Assembly: GCA_947172415.1 (NCBI GenBank)
Contig: OX359197.1
Location: 6,015,673-6,079,672, forward strand
DNA length: 64,000 nt
Reading direction: 5' to 3'
DNA from: Chondrosia reniformis
Lineage: Eukaryota > Porifera > Demospongiae > Chondrillida > Chondrillidae
Position numbers and translations under genes: made by a program
Notes under the pieces: generated by a model
The model's database searches: none
What the model was told of the DNA's origin: nothing
What the model saw: the letters and a program-made list of their open reading frames with translations, nothing else
Part shown: in pieces, positions 10,301 through 24,100 of the stretch
Numbering within the stretch: position 1 is the stretch's first letter
How the letters are laid out: each line of letters begins with the position of its first letter

Positions 10301-11742
10301 GAATGTTGGTACAAGTGATCCGAACGTTTGTGGTCACAATAGCATATCCCTGCAGCACCTGAATCAGCTTAACAAATTCCTAACAACAATGAAATACAAT
10401 TGGAAAATACCACATGAATAATCTAAAACACAATTTCCTGTAGATGTGGTTAACATGCATGTGAGACTATTGAAAAATAGGAATAGAATAAAATCAGTTG
10501 GAAAATGAAAAGGACTGCCACTCTAGGGTATTTCCCCTACTGACACCTGTCTGGTATTTCATCTATCACTGATTGCCTGCTACATTGTGCGGCTGGTTAT
10601 ACTAGTGGTGCACCTCTATATCACACACATGCGTATATATAGCTACTTTCCACATTTAAATTTGCATTACTGTGTTGATGGATGGGTAGTGTGGTCTGGT
10701 AGCACTGGGGAAAGTCTACTCCAGTCAGCTGGGCTGTGCACCTGGGTGGACGGCCTGATAGCCTTGCAGGTAGTGATGGCTTATACGTACCCCGTAATCA
10801 TAACTAGTTGGCTTCATCTTTTTACTTTTCCTTTGTATGCCTTGGGCACATTATAATAATAATATATACAGGAGCCACGTTGAGACTCACAAACCTTTTT
10901 GATATGTTTCTGAAATTCTCTTTGTCTGACTGGTAGAGAATGAAACAGATTTGATAAGGCTACCGTGGTACCTGGCTCCCTGGCCACTTGTGTCTGAGCT
11001 AATATAGATCCATCAGAGTTGTACTCAATGCGGGTGGCAGTTGGCTGGGAGACATGGCGAGTCGTGACAACCAAACTGGAAACAGAAGTGAGGGAGCTTA
11101 GAGCCTCCCCTCGAAATCCAAATGTTAACACACTTGAAAGGTCATCAAAATCCCTCAGTTTCGAAGTGTGGTGTTTTTTGGCTAGAATCACGTAGTAAGT
11201 GAGTTTGAAATGTATGTACTGTAGATGAGCCAAATTAGACTATAGAAGTGTATACACTGTCAGATTGTATGGCAGATATACACATATACCTAATGCTGAA
11301 AAGTTGTCTGGCATGATTCCACTTCCATTATCAACCACCTCAACAGATTCAGAACCAAAATCCTTCAACTTTACCTCTACATACATAATACGGTATATCA
11401 AATATTATATTAAGGGAATACACATAAAGAGTGTCTGTATGGCTACATTGGACATTGTGTGTGGTACTCGCACTATATGTCTAAAACACCATTTTCATGA
11501 CATGCTAGCGCTAAGGTAACAATTGGATATATTGCAGGCCTATCTATGTTAGGTCGGTTTAAAGTTCCGCGTTTTACTAAGTAGCAAATGGACTCGTTGA
11601 ACGGATAAGTCTTACCAACTGCCGTAGATCCCGCGTCCAGACTGTTTTCCACCAGCTCCTTCACTGCTACCGCTAGACTCAGAATAACCTGACCACTGCA
11701 TATCTGGTGAACAGAACTCACGTCGATTCGTGCAATAGACAT
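4391..11742 (-). CDS. PMS2: Mismatch repair endonuclease PMS2 (MutL homologue)
   Basis: Seventeen exons join in frame to 847 residues (human is 862): 11616-11742, 11290-11376, 10895-11181, 10291-10379, 9848-9926, 9691-9779, 9529-9628, 7657-7741, 7230-7563, 7110-7168, 6652-7049, 6193-6581, 6022-6122, 5244-5350, 5054-5158, 4561-4596, 4391-4462. The N-terminal GHKL ATPase shows [15 protein letters not shown] and [10 protein letters not shown]. The C-terminal endonuclease shows QFNLGFI, the metal motif [18 protein letters not shown] and [10 protein letters not shown] low-complexity linker (exon 11) holds repeated ATESPL units. It would pair with MLH1 and nick the new strand in mismatch repair. 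Intron 6 uses a GC donor (AA|GCAAGT), required to keep frame. Intron 7 is filled by a minisatellite copying the exon 8 acceptor. Introns also carry a pogo-like MITE and dispersed repeats. Confidence 0.95.
4845..5035 (+). repeat. Dispersed repeat in PMS2 intron
   Basis: This matches 49752-49985: a block with GCCTATAGGGAACTA, then GAGAGCTTTGGATGAGGATA, then a CT-rich stretch and GATCTTTTGTGAGTCC. It lies in intron 15 of PMS2 and has no ORF. Confidence 0.7.
5475..5804. mobile_element. pogo/Tc1-type MITE with TA target duplication
   Basis: The ends CAGTGGAACCTC and GAGGTTCCACTG are perfect inverted repeats, and TA flanks both sides. The CAGT(G/A)GAACCTC terminus is characteristic of Tigger/pogo-like elements. 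The inside has further inverted motifs (ACGGACAC, GTGTCCGT) and no transposase. It lies inside PMS2 intron 13. Confidence 0.85.
5855..6008 (-). repeat. Dispersed repeat, opposite orientation
   Basis: It carries the same family core as 754-838 and 4845-5035. An AG-rich stretch (5868-5915) is the complement of the CT-rich part of the other copies. It lies in PMS2 intron 13, ending just before exon 13. Confidence 0.65.
7731..9383. repeat. 33-bp minisatellite of about 50 units in PMS2 intron 7
   Basis: The + strand unit is TACATACACGAGAAGAG followed by AACACATTTAGAAAGC, with few variants (CGAG/CAAG, ACAC/ATAT, CTACAT/CTAAAT). On the PMS2 sense strand each unit reads as a pyrimidine tract (TTCTCTTCTC), then GTGTATGTAG, then CTTTCTAAATGTG, which are the tract, acceptor AG and first 13 bases of exon 8. 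Being 33 bp, it gives long open frames on both strands (371 and 565 codons) that are artefacts. Confidence 0.95.
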
Positions 11743-12128
11743 GACGGTCTTATAATGCAAAGCAAATAATGTTTAGTTTTCGTAATCAACCAAATTGAAC
11801 AAGTTGTATTACCATAATATTATAGCAATAATTGGCGCCATTTTCCGCAGTATACTTCTGTGAATGCTATATGCGCTCATTGTACATTCAGTGCTGTATA
11901 TAATTCTGTAAAATGTTCAAATATGAAGCTTAAACTTGTTGTCAGCATTTACAGAATTCTATTAAGCATTTCCAAGGAGTTTTATACCTATTGAATTAAG
12001 ATTTGATTGAAATACATTTGTCACATCATTTCAATAATTAAGTATATTAAAAAGTGACAAAATACATTCAAAAACATGAGGGAAGTTTCAAAGCAAAATG
12101 TCTATAGTCATACAATTGTGATGATATA
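11743..12128. promoter_or_regulatory. Spacer holding PMS2 promoter and GREB1-like 3' end
   Basis: The GREB1-like stop and PMS2 start are 386 bp apart on the same strand. The stretch is AT-rich with a GGCGCC block at 11835-11840, about 95 bp upstream of the PMS2 ATG. No gene is seen. The PMS2 promoter must lie here by position. Confidence 0.45.
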
Positions 12129-15100
12129 TCAATGAGTTTGTGGGTTGTAAATTCGAATCAGATAAAAGAGTGGTCTAAATCCATCGGGACAAGAGGTTTG
12201 GTGTTCGTTGCGTGCTTGGTACTTCCAGCGTTCGTCCAGGTCAAGCCTTGCTACCTCCTTCACCATGGACTTGCAGTCTCTTGTCACAAGGCAGAGTGCT
12301 GCTCCGTCTGCAAACTGAAACTCTTGCAGAAACCTTCCCATCATCATCACGTTGCCCTCACAGAGGTAGAGCAGTACCCCTCCTAGATGCATTTCCTTCA
12401 GAATTGGGCTTACAGTAGAGGGTTTACCGGCAGCTGAACACTGGGTTAGGTTGACGTACACTACATTAAGCTCTGGACCAAGGTTTACAAAGTTATCAAT
12501 CACCAGTAGCGGGTTGTCACTGTTGGTTGCCAGGGGAAACAGCTTCTTTCCCTGGTGAGCTAAATGCTCCTCCATCAATAGGGGTCCAGGGTAGTAGAGA
12601 AACGAGGGTGAGTCATGATGCAGAGACACAACAAAATTCTCAGTGTCAGTGGATGTCTGGAAGGCAGACAACTTGCCACCTACCAAATGAGGCTTCTTGA
12701 CAACTGTGAACTGGTTGTATCTTAGAATAGGCACCTGATTGGTCACGAGACGAAAGTTGAAATCAAAATCAGCAGAATTGTAGAGGAATTTGTTGTACAT
12801 CACTTTCTTGGTAGTTGCTAAATTAAGGAGTACAAAGCTGTGATCGATGTGGGTGTTGCTGATTAAGCCAAGGTTGGGCGGGTATTGTTCTGCCCATGGG
12901 AGCAGTCCAACAGCCCCAGCTGTTTTGCTTAAAGGGTCTGATTCCAGCTTACTAAGAACCTCATACAGGGAGACCTCCTCTGTGTCATCTTCAGTAAGGA
13001 TTCTACAAACAATCAATCAAAAGATTCACAGGGGTGAAATTACTTTTGTGCATACGTAGGTGATATATTACAAAGGATTCCATTTTATAAAAGGTAACTC
13101 AATCTCTTAGTACACACAGTACAAATCATGATACTACGCATGCCCATACCTCCCCTGAAGTATGGCTATATGTACATTTATAATGCACATACAATCTAAA
13201 CTCTTATACAAATTAATAACTCCTTACTATTAGGACAAGTTGACATTCAAATTGAACAAAATCACGTTAAAGTACAGGAGGTCTAGAAACACTGGAATTA
13301 ATGTCAAATAAAAGGTAGTAAGGAGTACCCAATACAAACATATGTACATACATACATCTGCTCAACAATCTCAGGCTCAAAGGTTGAAATATATGACAAG
13401 CAACTATATATTACCAATTGCTAATATTACTACATACGTATGTAGTCAAAAAGTCAATAGATTGGCCATGTGAAAGAGAAATTCAATGCCACCGACAAAG
13501 AAATTTAGAATTCTATTATAGGCTTCCTAAATTCTTTAATCTTTTATAATTCTTCCCACTTGCATTTCTTAACACAGATGAATAGGAACAATGTCTTCAG
13601 AAGTAGTAATACCTAGAGGATTTGCTGAACAAGCTAACAGGAAAGCAAATTTGTAGAGTGTGGTGCCATCTTACCTGTTTGAAGGGTCGGGTGTCTGCAA
13701 CCTCAGCTTCTTCCACATCAAGCAGCTATCACTCATAATCAGGATGAACGGCCAGATGTGTTCCTTCTTCTCCTCGCTCTTCACAGAGGATAAGTGCTTG
13801 CAGTTGGCCTCATAATTCTGACCAGCAAAGGCTTTGATCCAATAGCAGATTGCACCATAACCCTTGAATCTTTCCTCATCTGGAAGCACCATCAAAATAT
13901 GGTCCGGCCATAGGTGGCGGTATGAGGTGGCTTCTGATTGGTTAATTACTAGTATGTGAAGGTGATTGGCTCCTTCTATTGTGTGATAAATGTTCATGAG
14001 GCCTACATCATGGCGACCTGTGGTTGGGGTGAAAATGGGCGTGAGCACTTTCCTGTCTCCACCTTCTTTTGAAGTAACTGATAGCTTGAGATAACTCATT
14101 ACATAGGAACTGGAATTCCACAAAGCTGTCTTGTCGATCTCAAAGTGGTGGAGCTGCGTCTTTGGTACAAAGAGCTGCAATTGTGCAGACACCCGATTCA
14201 TTGTCATGATAGAGTACGTGAGCTCCATCACCGACTGGTAATCAGACGATGTTCCTCTTTGGTAACTACGGCAACGCTGACACTTATGCTTGGCATCAAA
14301 GGCAGATAATGTTGAGAGGTCAACTTCTACTTTTCTGGGGGCTGTCCTCAGGTACTCCTCCCACTCCAGTTGAGGTGGACCAGATATGCTGCCTTCATTC
14401 TCCACTGGAGTGCTTAAATCCAAAATGGAGGAATAGGCATTGGCCTTAAACCAATCTGAAATCTTTGGATAAAACGTGTCTTCTCCCTTGTTGGCAACTG
14501 GAGCCAAAACAGGTTGGTTGCCAACGGTAACCTTGTCCAAAGATGATAATTCTTTATAAGTAGCATATAAGAGCTGGGACAATACTGACAGCCTGTCGAC
14601 CTATGTATCAATATACGTACATATATAAAGTGCAAGTTATGTATATACATAAGTACATCAAATAAGACACGAACCATAATAAAACATGTTTAAATAAAAA
14701 GATATGAATGAGGTTGAAGGACGACAGAAAGCCAACGCCTACATACATATACAGTAAGTGACACTTACAGTACTGACTTTCCCTAAAAAGTGTATTACAA
14801 GGATATGCTATAACAACTGGAGGATATGCCAAATCACCCTAGTGACTGAAGTCTTGTCTTGGCTGGGAGACAAAGTCCAATAAAAACAGTAACTACTGAT
14901 CAGCTTCCAGTAGTCCAAGATGGAATATCCACCGACAGTTTCAGAACTTATACGTACGTATTAAGATTTGGCTGGTTTGGATTAATGTTTTAAAGGATTG
15001 CATAGCCTTTGTATAATGAACTATCATTTTCAAGGATACATACGTAATATGCTAACAAAACCAGTATTACGCAATAGTTGTCTCAAACAATGACCAACTA

Positions 15101-18100
15101 GTACATTATATACAACATTCAATTGACTTACTTCTGGCGGTGCACACAGTAAAAAGTGCTTATCTGATCCTTGATGAGGAGGGTCTTCCCCTTCTATAGT
15201 GGGCTCTGCCCCTTTCCTCTTCTGATCCCTGCTGGCATACAAGAGCTGGCAAAAGCCACACGACCTGCACAAAGGAATGTTCCACTTGCGATAGAATGAA
15301 GATGCTATGTGGAAATCATCCGTGATGAGTGGTTGGCGTTTACTGGTCCGAACTAGCTCAGTGTTGTAGGCTGGGTCAAGGAAGAGCTTCTCTTGGAAGA
15401 GCGCTCCTTGGCTTTCCTTCTGTATGTGATGGTAAGTTGATGACATCAGAATCATGGCTGGAACTTGAAGATACTCTTCACCAGGGACGGGCTCGTCACC
15501 CAAGTGGGCAATGCCCTCATCATCACTCTCAGCAGACTCACACTCCCACTCCATCGGAGGAGACAATTTTGGCTGTTCCTTCTCCTTGATGAGTGCCTGC
15601 TGGATCACAAAGGACGCCTGGAGACTGGCACTCCACGGATGAGTAGTTTGGGCTAAGACTCCTGATGCTGGATCTGGTCCATCTGAGTCCTCAGCTGTTT
15701 GCGTTACCAGGGTAACAGCCGGGTGTCCTTGCCCGGTCAGGGAAGCATCAGAGGACAAGGGACTTCTCATGACACTCAAGGACTGGTGGGTGGAGACTAA
15801 ACCACTCCCACTTTTGGTTGTGTTATCTGTGAATTTTTCCTTGGACACTCCCACAATTAATGGAGCGGTTTTCCTCAGTAAATTAGAGGTGGGTACACCA
15901 GTCACATGCCACTCCACCTGTCCCTGTAAGGAAGGCTCCTCTTGAACCTGACTGCAGCGGCCACTGGATAGATTACTGCTGTGTTTTTCTTCCTCATTGA
16001 GATCATCAAAGTCTCTTTCTATCCGATCATCTCCCACAGAGGAACCAGCAGAGCGGTCATCATCAGTTGGCTGATCACTGGCGTCCTGCATGGTGAACTG
16101 CACATTCTTTGAATCCTTTGTATCTAAGAGAGAAAAGAGAAAGCATTCATTCATAAACTTGTACAGAGGGTAAAGATTTTCTGTAGTTTCGGAAGAAACT
16201 GACCAAACTACGTATGTTTTCACTGCATTGTTCATATACATTATTGAATAAATTTTAGAGATTATGGCCAATTTGAGCAGTTTTGCCTATTGCAAACAGG
16301 TTCAGACTAACAAGATTTCTCTGAATTATAAACTTAAGCATGTACCTACGTATATACATATATACATATATACCTACGTATGTGCAAATGTACATTTCTT
16401 ATTCTCCTCAGTACATAATTGCACACGAAAATTCATTTAGGTACATATGTCTGTGGTACTGTGTGTGATTAAAACATGTGGTACATAATTGTCTATCTCT
16501 CTCTTTGATCAGATCAGTCATTTGTAGATAATCTCTTTGATAACATTATTCCGCACATACTTGTAAGGATTGGGGTGCCTCTGGAAGCAATGACTTCACC
16601 AGTGGCCTCTTTATCGCCTTTTGGCTTTGTGCTCCCCGCCACCGAGCTGTTGAAGCTGTCCTCTTCCGTGAGATATTCTTTGGGGATGAATGAGACACTA
16701 TCTCTTGGGAACAATTGCATGTCCAACTCAAATGCGGTTCTTGATATGCCGTGTCCGAAGCATAAGCGACAGTCAACATACCTGAGGGACCTGGGAAAGA
16801 AAAAAACATGTTACTATTCGTGCATAATACCAAGTTAATACATATATTAGTGATAGGGAGGTGGTAAAGTTAGCTTAAGTAGGGTAGAATATCAAAGCAA
16901 GATTCCCTAATTTAAGAAAACCGGGCAAAATTGGAGAGATAGATGTCTGTGTCACATCCTTTGTTAGCAACAAACGTATTTAGTGTTAAACCTCACTGAG
17001 ATAGGTACACGAGTAATGCTATCACATCCTTTGTTAGCAACAAACGTATTTAGTGTTAAACCTCACTGAGATAGGTACACGAGTAATGCTATCACATCTA
17101 AATAGGAAATAGCGATATTGGTATCTTTACAGATTTAGAGCATTTAAAGAAGCAATTTGTTGTTGATTGTTTGGACATTGTGAACTAGAAGACCTTCTTC
17201 AGTAACTGTTTTGTCAAAAGATAGAGTAGCCACAAAATTCAGTGCAATGCTTTAGAGGAATTCTTAATCTACTTATTTCCTTCTAATGAGAAACCATATA
17301 GTAGTACATTACATAACCGTAGAACTCCAATAAACACTACACAAACACACATGTACTGTTTAACAGGTCACAACAGTAGAGTTTGGTTACCTTGGAAACC
17401 GAAGTCCTCCTCTGCATTTCCCCATTAATATGACCATACAAGGAAGTCCTTCAAGGTCTTCATAGCAAGATGGCTTCCATTCTGAATGAACACCATTCTG
17501 ACCAAATTTCCATCTCCGTAGCAACTGAAGAAAATGGTCATTGAGAGATAAGGAAGATATGCCATCATCAGATATGAGGGCAAACCGCTGCTCCAAACCA
17601 CAAGCTTCTTGAACATGGCTCAGCTCCTAAAATGATGTAAGATTTACAATAAACCCTGGTACAAAGTAACAAACCTGTATAACTAACCTTATACACTAGA
17701 GAGCCCATTGCGTAATCCAATGTCCTAATAAGGAGCATGCAGCCTTTCCTGAACAAATTGCTCATTGGTAGACTGACAAGATTCTGTACTATTAGGTAGG
17801 TGTTGGGGGAGGGGCTTGAATGATGACCACGCCCACTGCAAATCAATAATGCTTTGGTGTAGTCATCAATCAGCATTTGGTAGCGTAATAACAGAGGAGA
17901 CTGGAAAAGCTTTTCTAAAAGCAGATCTGAATATCGTGATTCAAATTGGGAATCTAGCTGGAAAGAGGGTGTGTCATCAACAGGGTGGGAGGGGTCTAGA
18001 TCACTGCCTGGCACCTTGGAATGATCGTCCATGACATCATCCACACCATACTGCTGTCCAAACACGGAAATTTGACATTTTTTCCACTCAAACTCATTAG

Positions 18101-21100
18101 TGGGAGGTAGCAGTGAATGCTTGGTCTGCAAGGAATATGGAGCTTGACTGATGTGAAGAAAGAGGACATTTTCAGCGGCTTTCAGCTCTTCAAGTATTTC
18201 ACTGTGTGCAGACAGAACATCCTCTTCGACAGGCAGAAGGGACTTACAACACTGCTCTGGTTGAAGGACGATAATAAAGAAGAGACAATGGCTCATCATC
18301 TTGGCTTGTGAGAGGAGCAATTCTAACTTCTTTGCATCCTTGCTGTCTGTGATACAGATTGTGCGATTGCTGAGCTCAGTGGAGCCACTTGTCCCTCCTT
18401 TCATTAACTTGAGCAGATGTAGCAGTGAATGAGACTCTAGGTCCCTTTTGGCCTCTGACAAGACGGCTGGATCCGGACCAACTACTGCAAAGTCAATCAT
18501 CCGAAAAGGTCCCTTAACATTGAGGACATTTGTCGTGATGGCTCTGTATAAACACCTGACTACATTGCTAACTTCCAAGTGGTGGCTCTTGGATGGCCGG
18601 TAGCTGATAGTGGTTGGCATGGCAATATCATCTATGCTGAATCCCTTTAGGACTGAACCATCTGTTGTCATGGTAACAGCCTTTTTAAGGGGAGAAGACA
18701 TAAGATGTTGAACATTTTTTGGTAGCCTGTGGGTGTGGCTAGAGGGCAGGCCCTTTGAGGAGGGGTGTAGACGGATAGTAAGGTAGGCATTTTGCAATCG
18801 GTCACAGGAAATGATGCAAAATGATGTCATTCTTGCATCCTTCAAACAGATAACAAGAATATACTTTGGCTGAAAGGAGTGTCTTGCTTGAGCACCTCTT
18901 CCTGTTAAGTAGCATCGGATAGCATTACGAATGCCATCTATGAGGTGCCCCTCAGTCTCCTTGATGGCTACCTTGCCCTCGGCTGAATACAGGGCCATAT
19001 TGGTGAGGTGATTGGTCAATGAGGTGTTGCTCTTGCGCAATCCAGAAGAATTCAGCCATTTCTTTTCTCCTAACTGAGCAGCAAAGAGCAAGGCCTGAAG
19101 CTTCTCCGGGTTCAAGTGTTCTCCTGCAGTTAAGCGCACCAGGTACATTGCTGTGAGGTGGAAGCAAGCTTCGAGGGAGAGAGGGGTAACTTTCTCCATG
19201 TAGTTCCAGGCGTAACACTGCTGGTGGCCCATGCCGGCTACTACGCAGGGTTTAAACACAGTCTGAAACATATCCGAGACAGAGAGGTACGGAGAGCAAT
19301 TAAAGAGTTCCGTGTTCTGAAGCCCCCCGCCCACGCATGGCATTATGAATAATCTAGTGTCTGATGGAAACAGGGACGAGGAGAGAGGGAGTGAGTACTG
19401 TGGTTGATGGTGTACCAACTGTAGTGAGCTCCCTGCCACGCCCACTGTTGATGTGGGAGGTATCACAGTCAGAGAAGACTCTGCATAGGTAAACAGACTA
19501 TCGTGAACATACTGACTGAAAATGACGTGAAAAAATGTGTCTGTATTGACGGCAATAGTTATTAATAACAAGGACTTCAATTAGTATTGTCATGCATCCA
19601 TTCAACCTCATAAATAGAACGTATTTAAACAGGATGCATACACAACAGAAGAGCTTCAATAAAACACGTAATATCATAAGTATGTATTCACAATATTTAA
19701 AAATGAAATTCGTTAAAAACTATTTGCTAATTTAGACCAGCAAATTATACCATGTACTAAGGTAATTTGACAACCAATCAAAATCAAGGATTTCAATCAC
19801 TTGCATTTCACTAGGTTTAGTTCCCTATAGGGCCTTATACTCCAAAGTAGATGTAGTATGTATGTAAGAAAAATGGTGTGTTAGATTATTCACGACTGTG
19901 CGTACGGTTACTACATATGTACGTATATACCAACATTAAATGTCCAATATCCTAGTGCAAATATACTACAACACATTCAAAGTATAAGGTCTCTAAAATT
20001 ATAATCCTGACTACATTACATCATAATCTTTGCACAGGTATTGGGCAATTAGCTCACTCTTTCAAATCTCAAGGTGTCATTTGTTACCTTAGTAACTATG
20101 ACAGAATTGCTTTTTGAGCATTTAATGTACACTTCAAACAGATGCAAGTAATAATATCCAATGCAACTAACAATGTAACACTTATTGTGCATGCACTTTC
20201 ACACACACTCCAGGTTGAACCTCATAACACCCTTTACACATAAGAAATTTAAACCTATCTAAAATTAGATTAAACAAATTGCAATTATAACCAGGGGACA
20301 CAAGGTTACCAAGGGTGAGATGGTTTAAACAAATTTAAGGTGTAAAAAATTAACTTTTATCTGCTGGCTAAAAGTGGCATTTTTCCTTTATGCATGAATA
20401 ATCTAATATACCAGTTTTCTTACAAGCTAAATCTTCTTTAGAGTATGTAAATGCCTATAGGGAACTAAACCTAGTGAGAGCTTTGAATGAGGATACAAGA
20501 GTTTTTGCATATGGGTATGAGCTTTGATACTGTTAACTGCTGATATGAGCAATCAAGAACCCTGACATCAATTTTAATGAAATTGGTATAGGTAACAGTA
20601 CTTCCTTAGCTATTTCATAAAATTGATATACTAACAGTGCTATCTTAACTATTTAATGAAATTGGTATACTAACAGTACTTCCTTAGCTATTTAATGAAA
20701 TTGATATACTAACAGTGCTATCTTAGTGTCTGAACCAGTTTACATATGTATTATAGTACACATCTAATGAGGTATTCATATGTGAATACACCAACCACAC
20801 ACATTCATGTGCCAGCCTGAATGGACGGTGTGTAGAGTACATGCACAGCCATTGGGCAAGCATGTTCAATACATACAGTACACTACATAACATACGTAGT
20901 ACATATACGATAAGCAATAATTACTGGAAAATATTACACTAAACCAGCCAAGTGATCACAGTCTAATCTTGGTTGGGGGACCAATGTCCTATTTAATTGT
21001 CAACCAGTGATCGCCTCCCAGTCGTCCAAGATGGAAATTCATCAGAGAACCACAGACAGCCAATTTAATAGGACTTCGGTCCCCCAGCCAAAATTAGACT

Positions 21101-24100
21101 GTGGTCACTTGGCTGGTTTAGTGTAATATTTTCCAGTGAATATTTGCTTATTATCATAGCCTTTAAACAGGCAAAGTGCAATTAACTCCCTTACTACCTA
21201 CAGTACATACGTATACGTACATACACATGGTGTACATATGATAGAGAATAATTACTGGGAGATATCTTACCTGTATATGTATGTTTACATGTATTACGTA
21301 CCTGCAGCAACTGATCCATCAGAAATTTGCATAACTGGCGGGGGCATGGCAGTCTTTGCTGTCATCGTCATGGTACGTGGTTTCTTTGATTCGGAAACTA
21401 TCTCATTGCTAAGGGATTCCCGTTTTCCCGTCAAATCAATAGTTGAAGTCCCTTAAAATTATACAATTCAAATATTGAAACTATGAATAAGTGAGGTACA
21501 AATATCTGTATGTGTATACATATGTATTTAGTTATGTATGTACGTACATATACGTACACTATTCAGTAAGTTATTCAATTTACAGTGAAACTGATAAAAT
21601 CATTGCTTAAACTAGTAGATTATAGACTTTGCACATCCTTACTGTTCTCATGGATGACATCATTCTCAACCGCACTGTTTGAGAAGGCAATGTCTGGGCT
21701 ACTCTTGATTTGAATTTGTGGTTGCCTTGGTAACATTGGAACAGTCCTCATCATAGCTGGAGAGATAAGTTGGGGAAACTTGGGGGAGCCATCTACTACA
21801 GACTGTTGCGCAACACTGTCATTGCCTGTCACCTCGTGAGACACAGGAGCTTCTACACTTGACAACAGATTATAACAATCAACCATCTATCCAGCTCATT
21901 TGATAATGCAATGACAAATATAAGATTACTATGCTTTAAAACAGATTCAGGTTTGTAGTGTTCCGTGTTACACACTTTGCTTGTTACGTACATCCATAGT
22001 TATGAACGCATACAACTTGCGAAGGAAATACCAGCAAACCCTTGCTACCAGATACATCCCAGGGACTACCAGGCCCCTTCTTTCTCAACCACACCCCTCT
22101 CCTCCCTCTCTCAACCAACACCCCTCTCCCCCCTCTCTCAACCACACCCCTCTCCTCCCTATCTCCACACCCCTCTCCTCCCTCTCTCAACCACACCTCT
22201 CTCCTCCCTCTCTCAACCACACCCCTCTCCCCCCTCTCTCAACCAACACCCCTCTCCCCCCTCTCTCAACCACACCCCTCTCCCCCCTCTCTCAACCACA
22301 CCCCTCTCCCCCCTCTCTCAACCACACCCCTCTCCTCCCTCTCTCAACCACACCCCTCTCCTCCCTCTCTCAACCAACACCCCTCTCCTCCCTCTCTCAA
22401 CCACACCCCTCTCCTCCCTATCTCAACCACACCCCTCTCTCAACCAACACCCCTCTCCTCCCTCTCTCAACCAACACCCCTCTCCTCCCTCTCTCAACCA
22501 ACACCCCTCTCCTCCCTCTCTCAACCACACCCCTCTCCTCCCTATCTCCACACCCCTCTCCTCCCTCTCTCAACCACACCCCTCTCCTCCCTCTCTCCAC
22601 ACCCCTCTCCTCCCTCTCTCTCTCTCAACCACACCCCTCTCACAACCACACCTCTCTCACAACCACACCTCTCTCACAACTACACCTCTCTCCTCCCTCT
22701 CTCAACCACACCTCTCTCCCCCCTCTCTCAACCACACCTCTCTCCCCCCTCTCTCAACCACACCCCTCTCCTCCCTCTCTCAACTACACCTCTCTCCTCC
22801 CTCTCTCAACCACACCTCTCTCCTCCCTCTCTCAACCACACCTCTCTCCTCCCTCTCTCAACTACACCTCTCTCCTCCTTCTCACAACTATACCTCTCTC
22901 CTCCCTCTCTCAACTACACCCCTTTCCTCTCTCTCACAACCACACTCAGATGTAAAAAGGCAGGTCAAGTGTGGATAATATTCACAAAGTCAGTTGGCAA
23001 ATAAAAGATTATACATACCTTCAACCAAATTGGACCTGACTACAATAGAGTGACACATATAGAGGTGAAGGTCAAGGGGGCAGTATCACCAGTTTAAGGT
23101 GCAAATGGTCCAAAAGGGGACAAGAAAAGAAGTGGGAAATAACAGGTACAGAGTGTATAAGGCTTCTATAACCATACAGTTCCAGATTAACAAGAAGAGC
23201 AGAAATGGGGGGGGGCTTTGATTAGAAGTAATTGTTTTAAAGTATCTTTCTAAGTTTCATAGAGAACCATACACAGTAAATGTGCTGTTGGAGACAAAGA
23301 AATGACATATGCTAGGAAGCATAGTGACAGATAATGATAGGTTCACATTATGACAGCTGCAGAGTGAATTGTGGGCTAAATAGGAATTTAATAAGATAAT
23401 GGTTCAAAGGGGTTCCTTGTCTGGAGTAGGTGCACACCCCATAATTAGGAAGGTTGCTTAGCAACGTTTGTCATGGTAACTGAGACAGACAATCTAAAGT
23501 AATAGCCTGTCACATTGACTGGGAAGGCGGGGCTGTGAAACCCATCTGTTGACACTGCAGACAAGTGGAAGAGTTGGTTTAAACCAGACTGAGAGTGTCA
23601 GACATTAATTTTATTCCCATGAGAAATGTTCCCGGGTGCTAACATGACTACAGTGACAGGAGCAAGCTTGTAGGCAAGCAATCTACACACTGGATAACGG
23701 GAAGAGAAGGCCTCTGAAGATAACATTGGAGAGCCACTTCTACTAATGCTCCAATTAAAACTATAAGAAGGTGTTTCCATCAGTCACATTCCCAATCTGT
23801 ATCTACAACTACTTCAATCCTTCAATCCTTCATTATACTACAGAACCACTTAGCAATGATTGGCTACTTTACAAGGATTCCCAAAGAAGAGAATTGAATT
23901 TGTCCTTTATACATATGACATTGCCTATGAACCCTGAGTCTAAACGTCTAATCTGTAGTAGCTGCTGGACCACAGTCCCTAACCTTAATAAGCTAAACAA
24001 TCACTAGCTCTCCACACATATATACCATTTCATACTTGTGTTGTGTGTATATAGAAATGTTCTCAACACATGCCATCACGGAAAGCTCATTTATTTAACA

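Noticed and set aside
21965-23004. Three overlapping proline/serine/leucine-rich ORFs of over 300 codons
   Set aside because: All frames are open because of the C/T-rich minisatellite within a GREB1-like intron.
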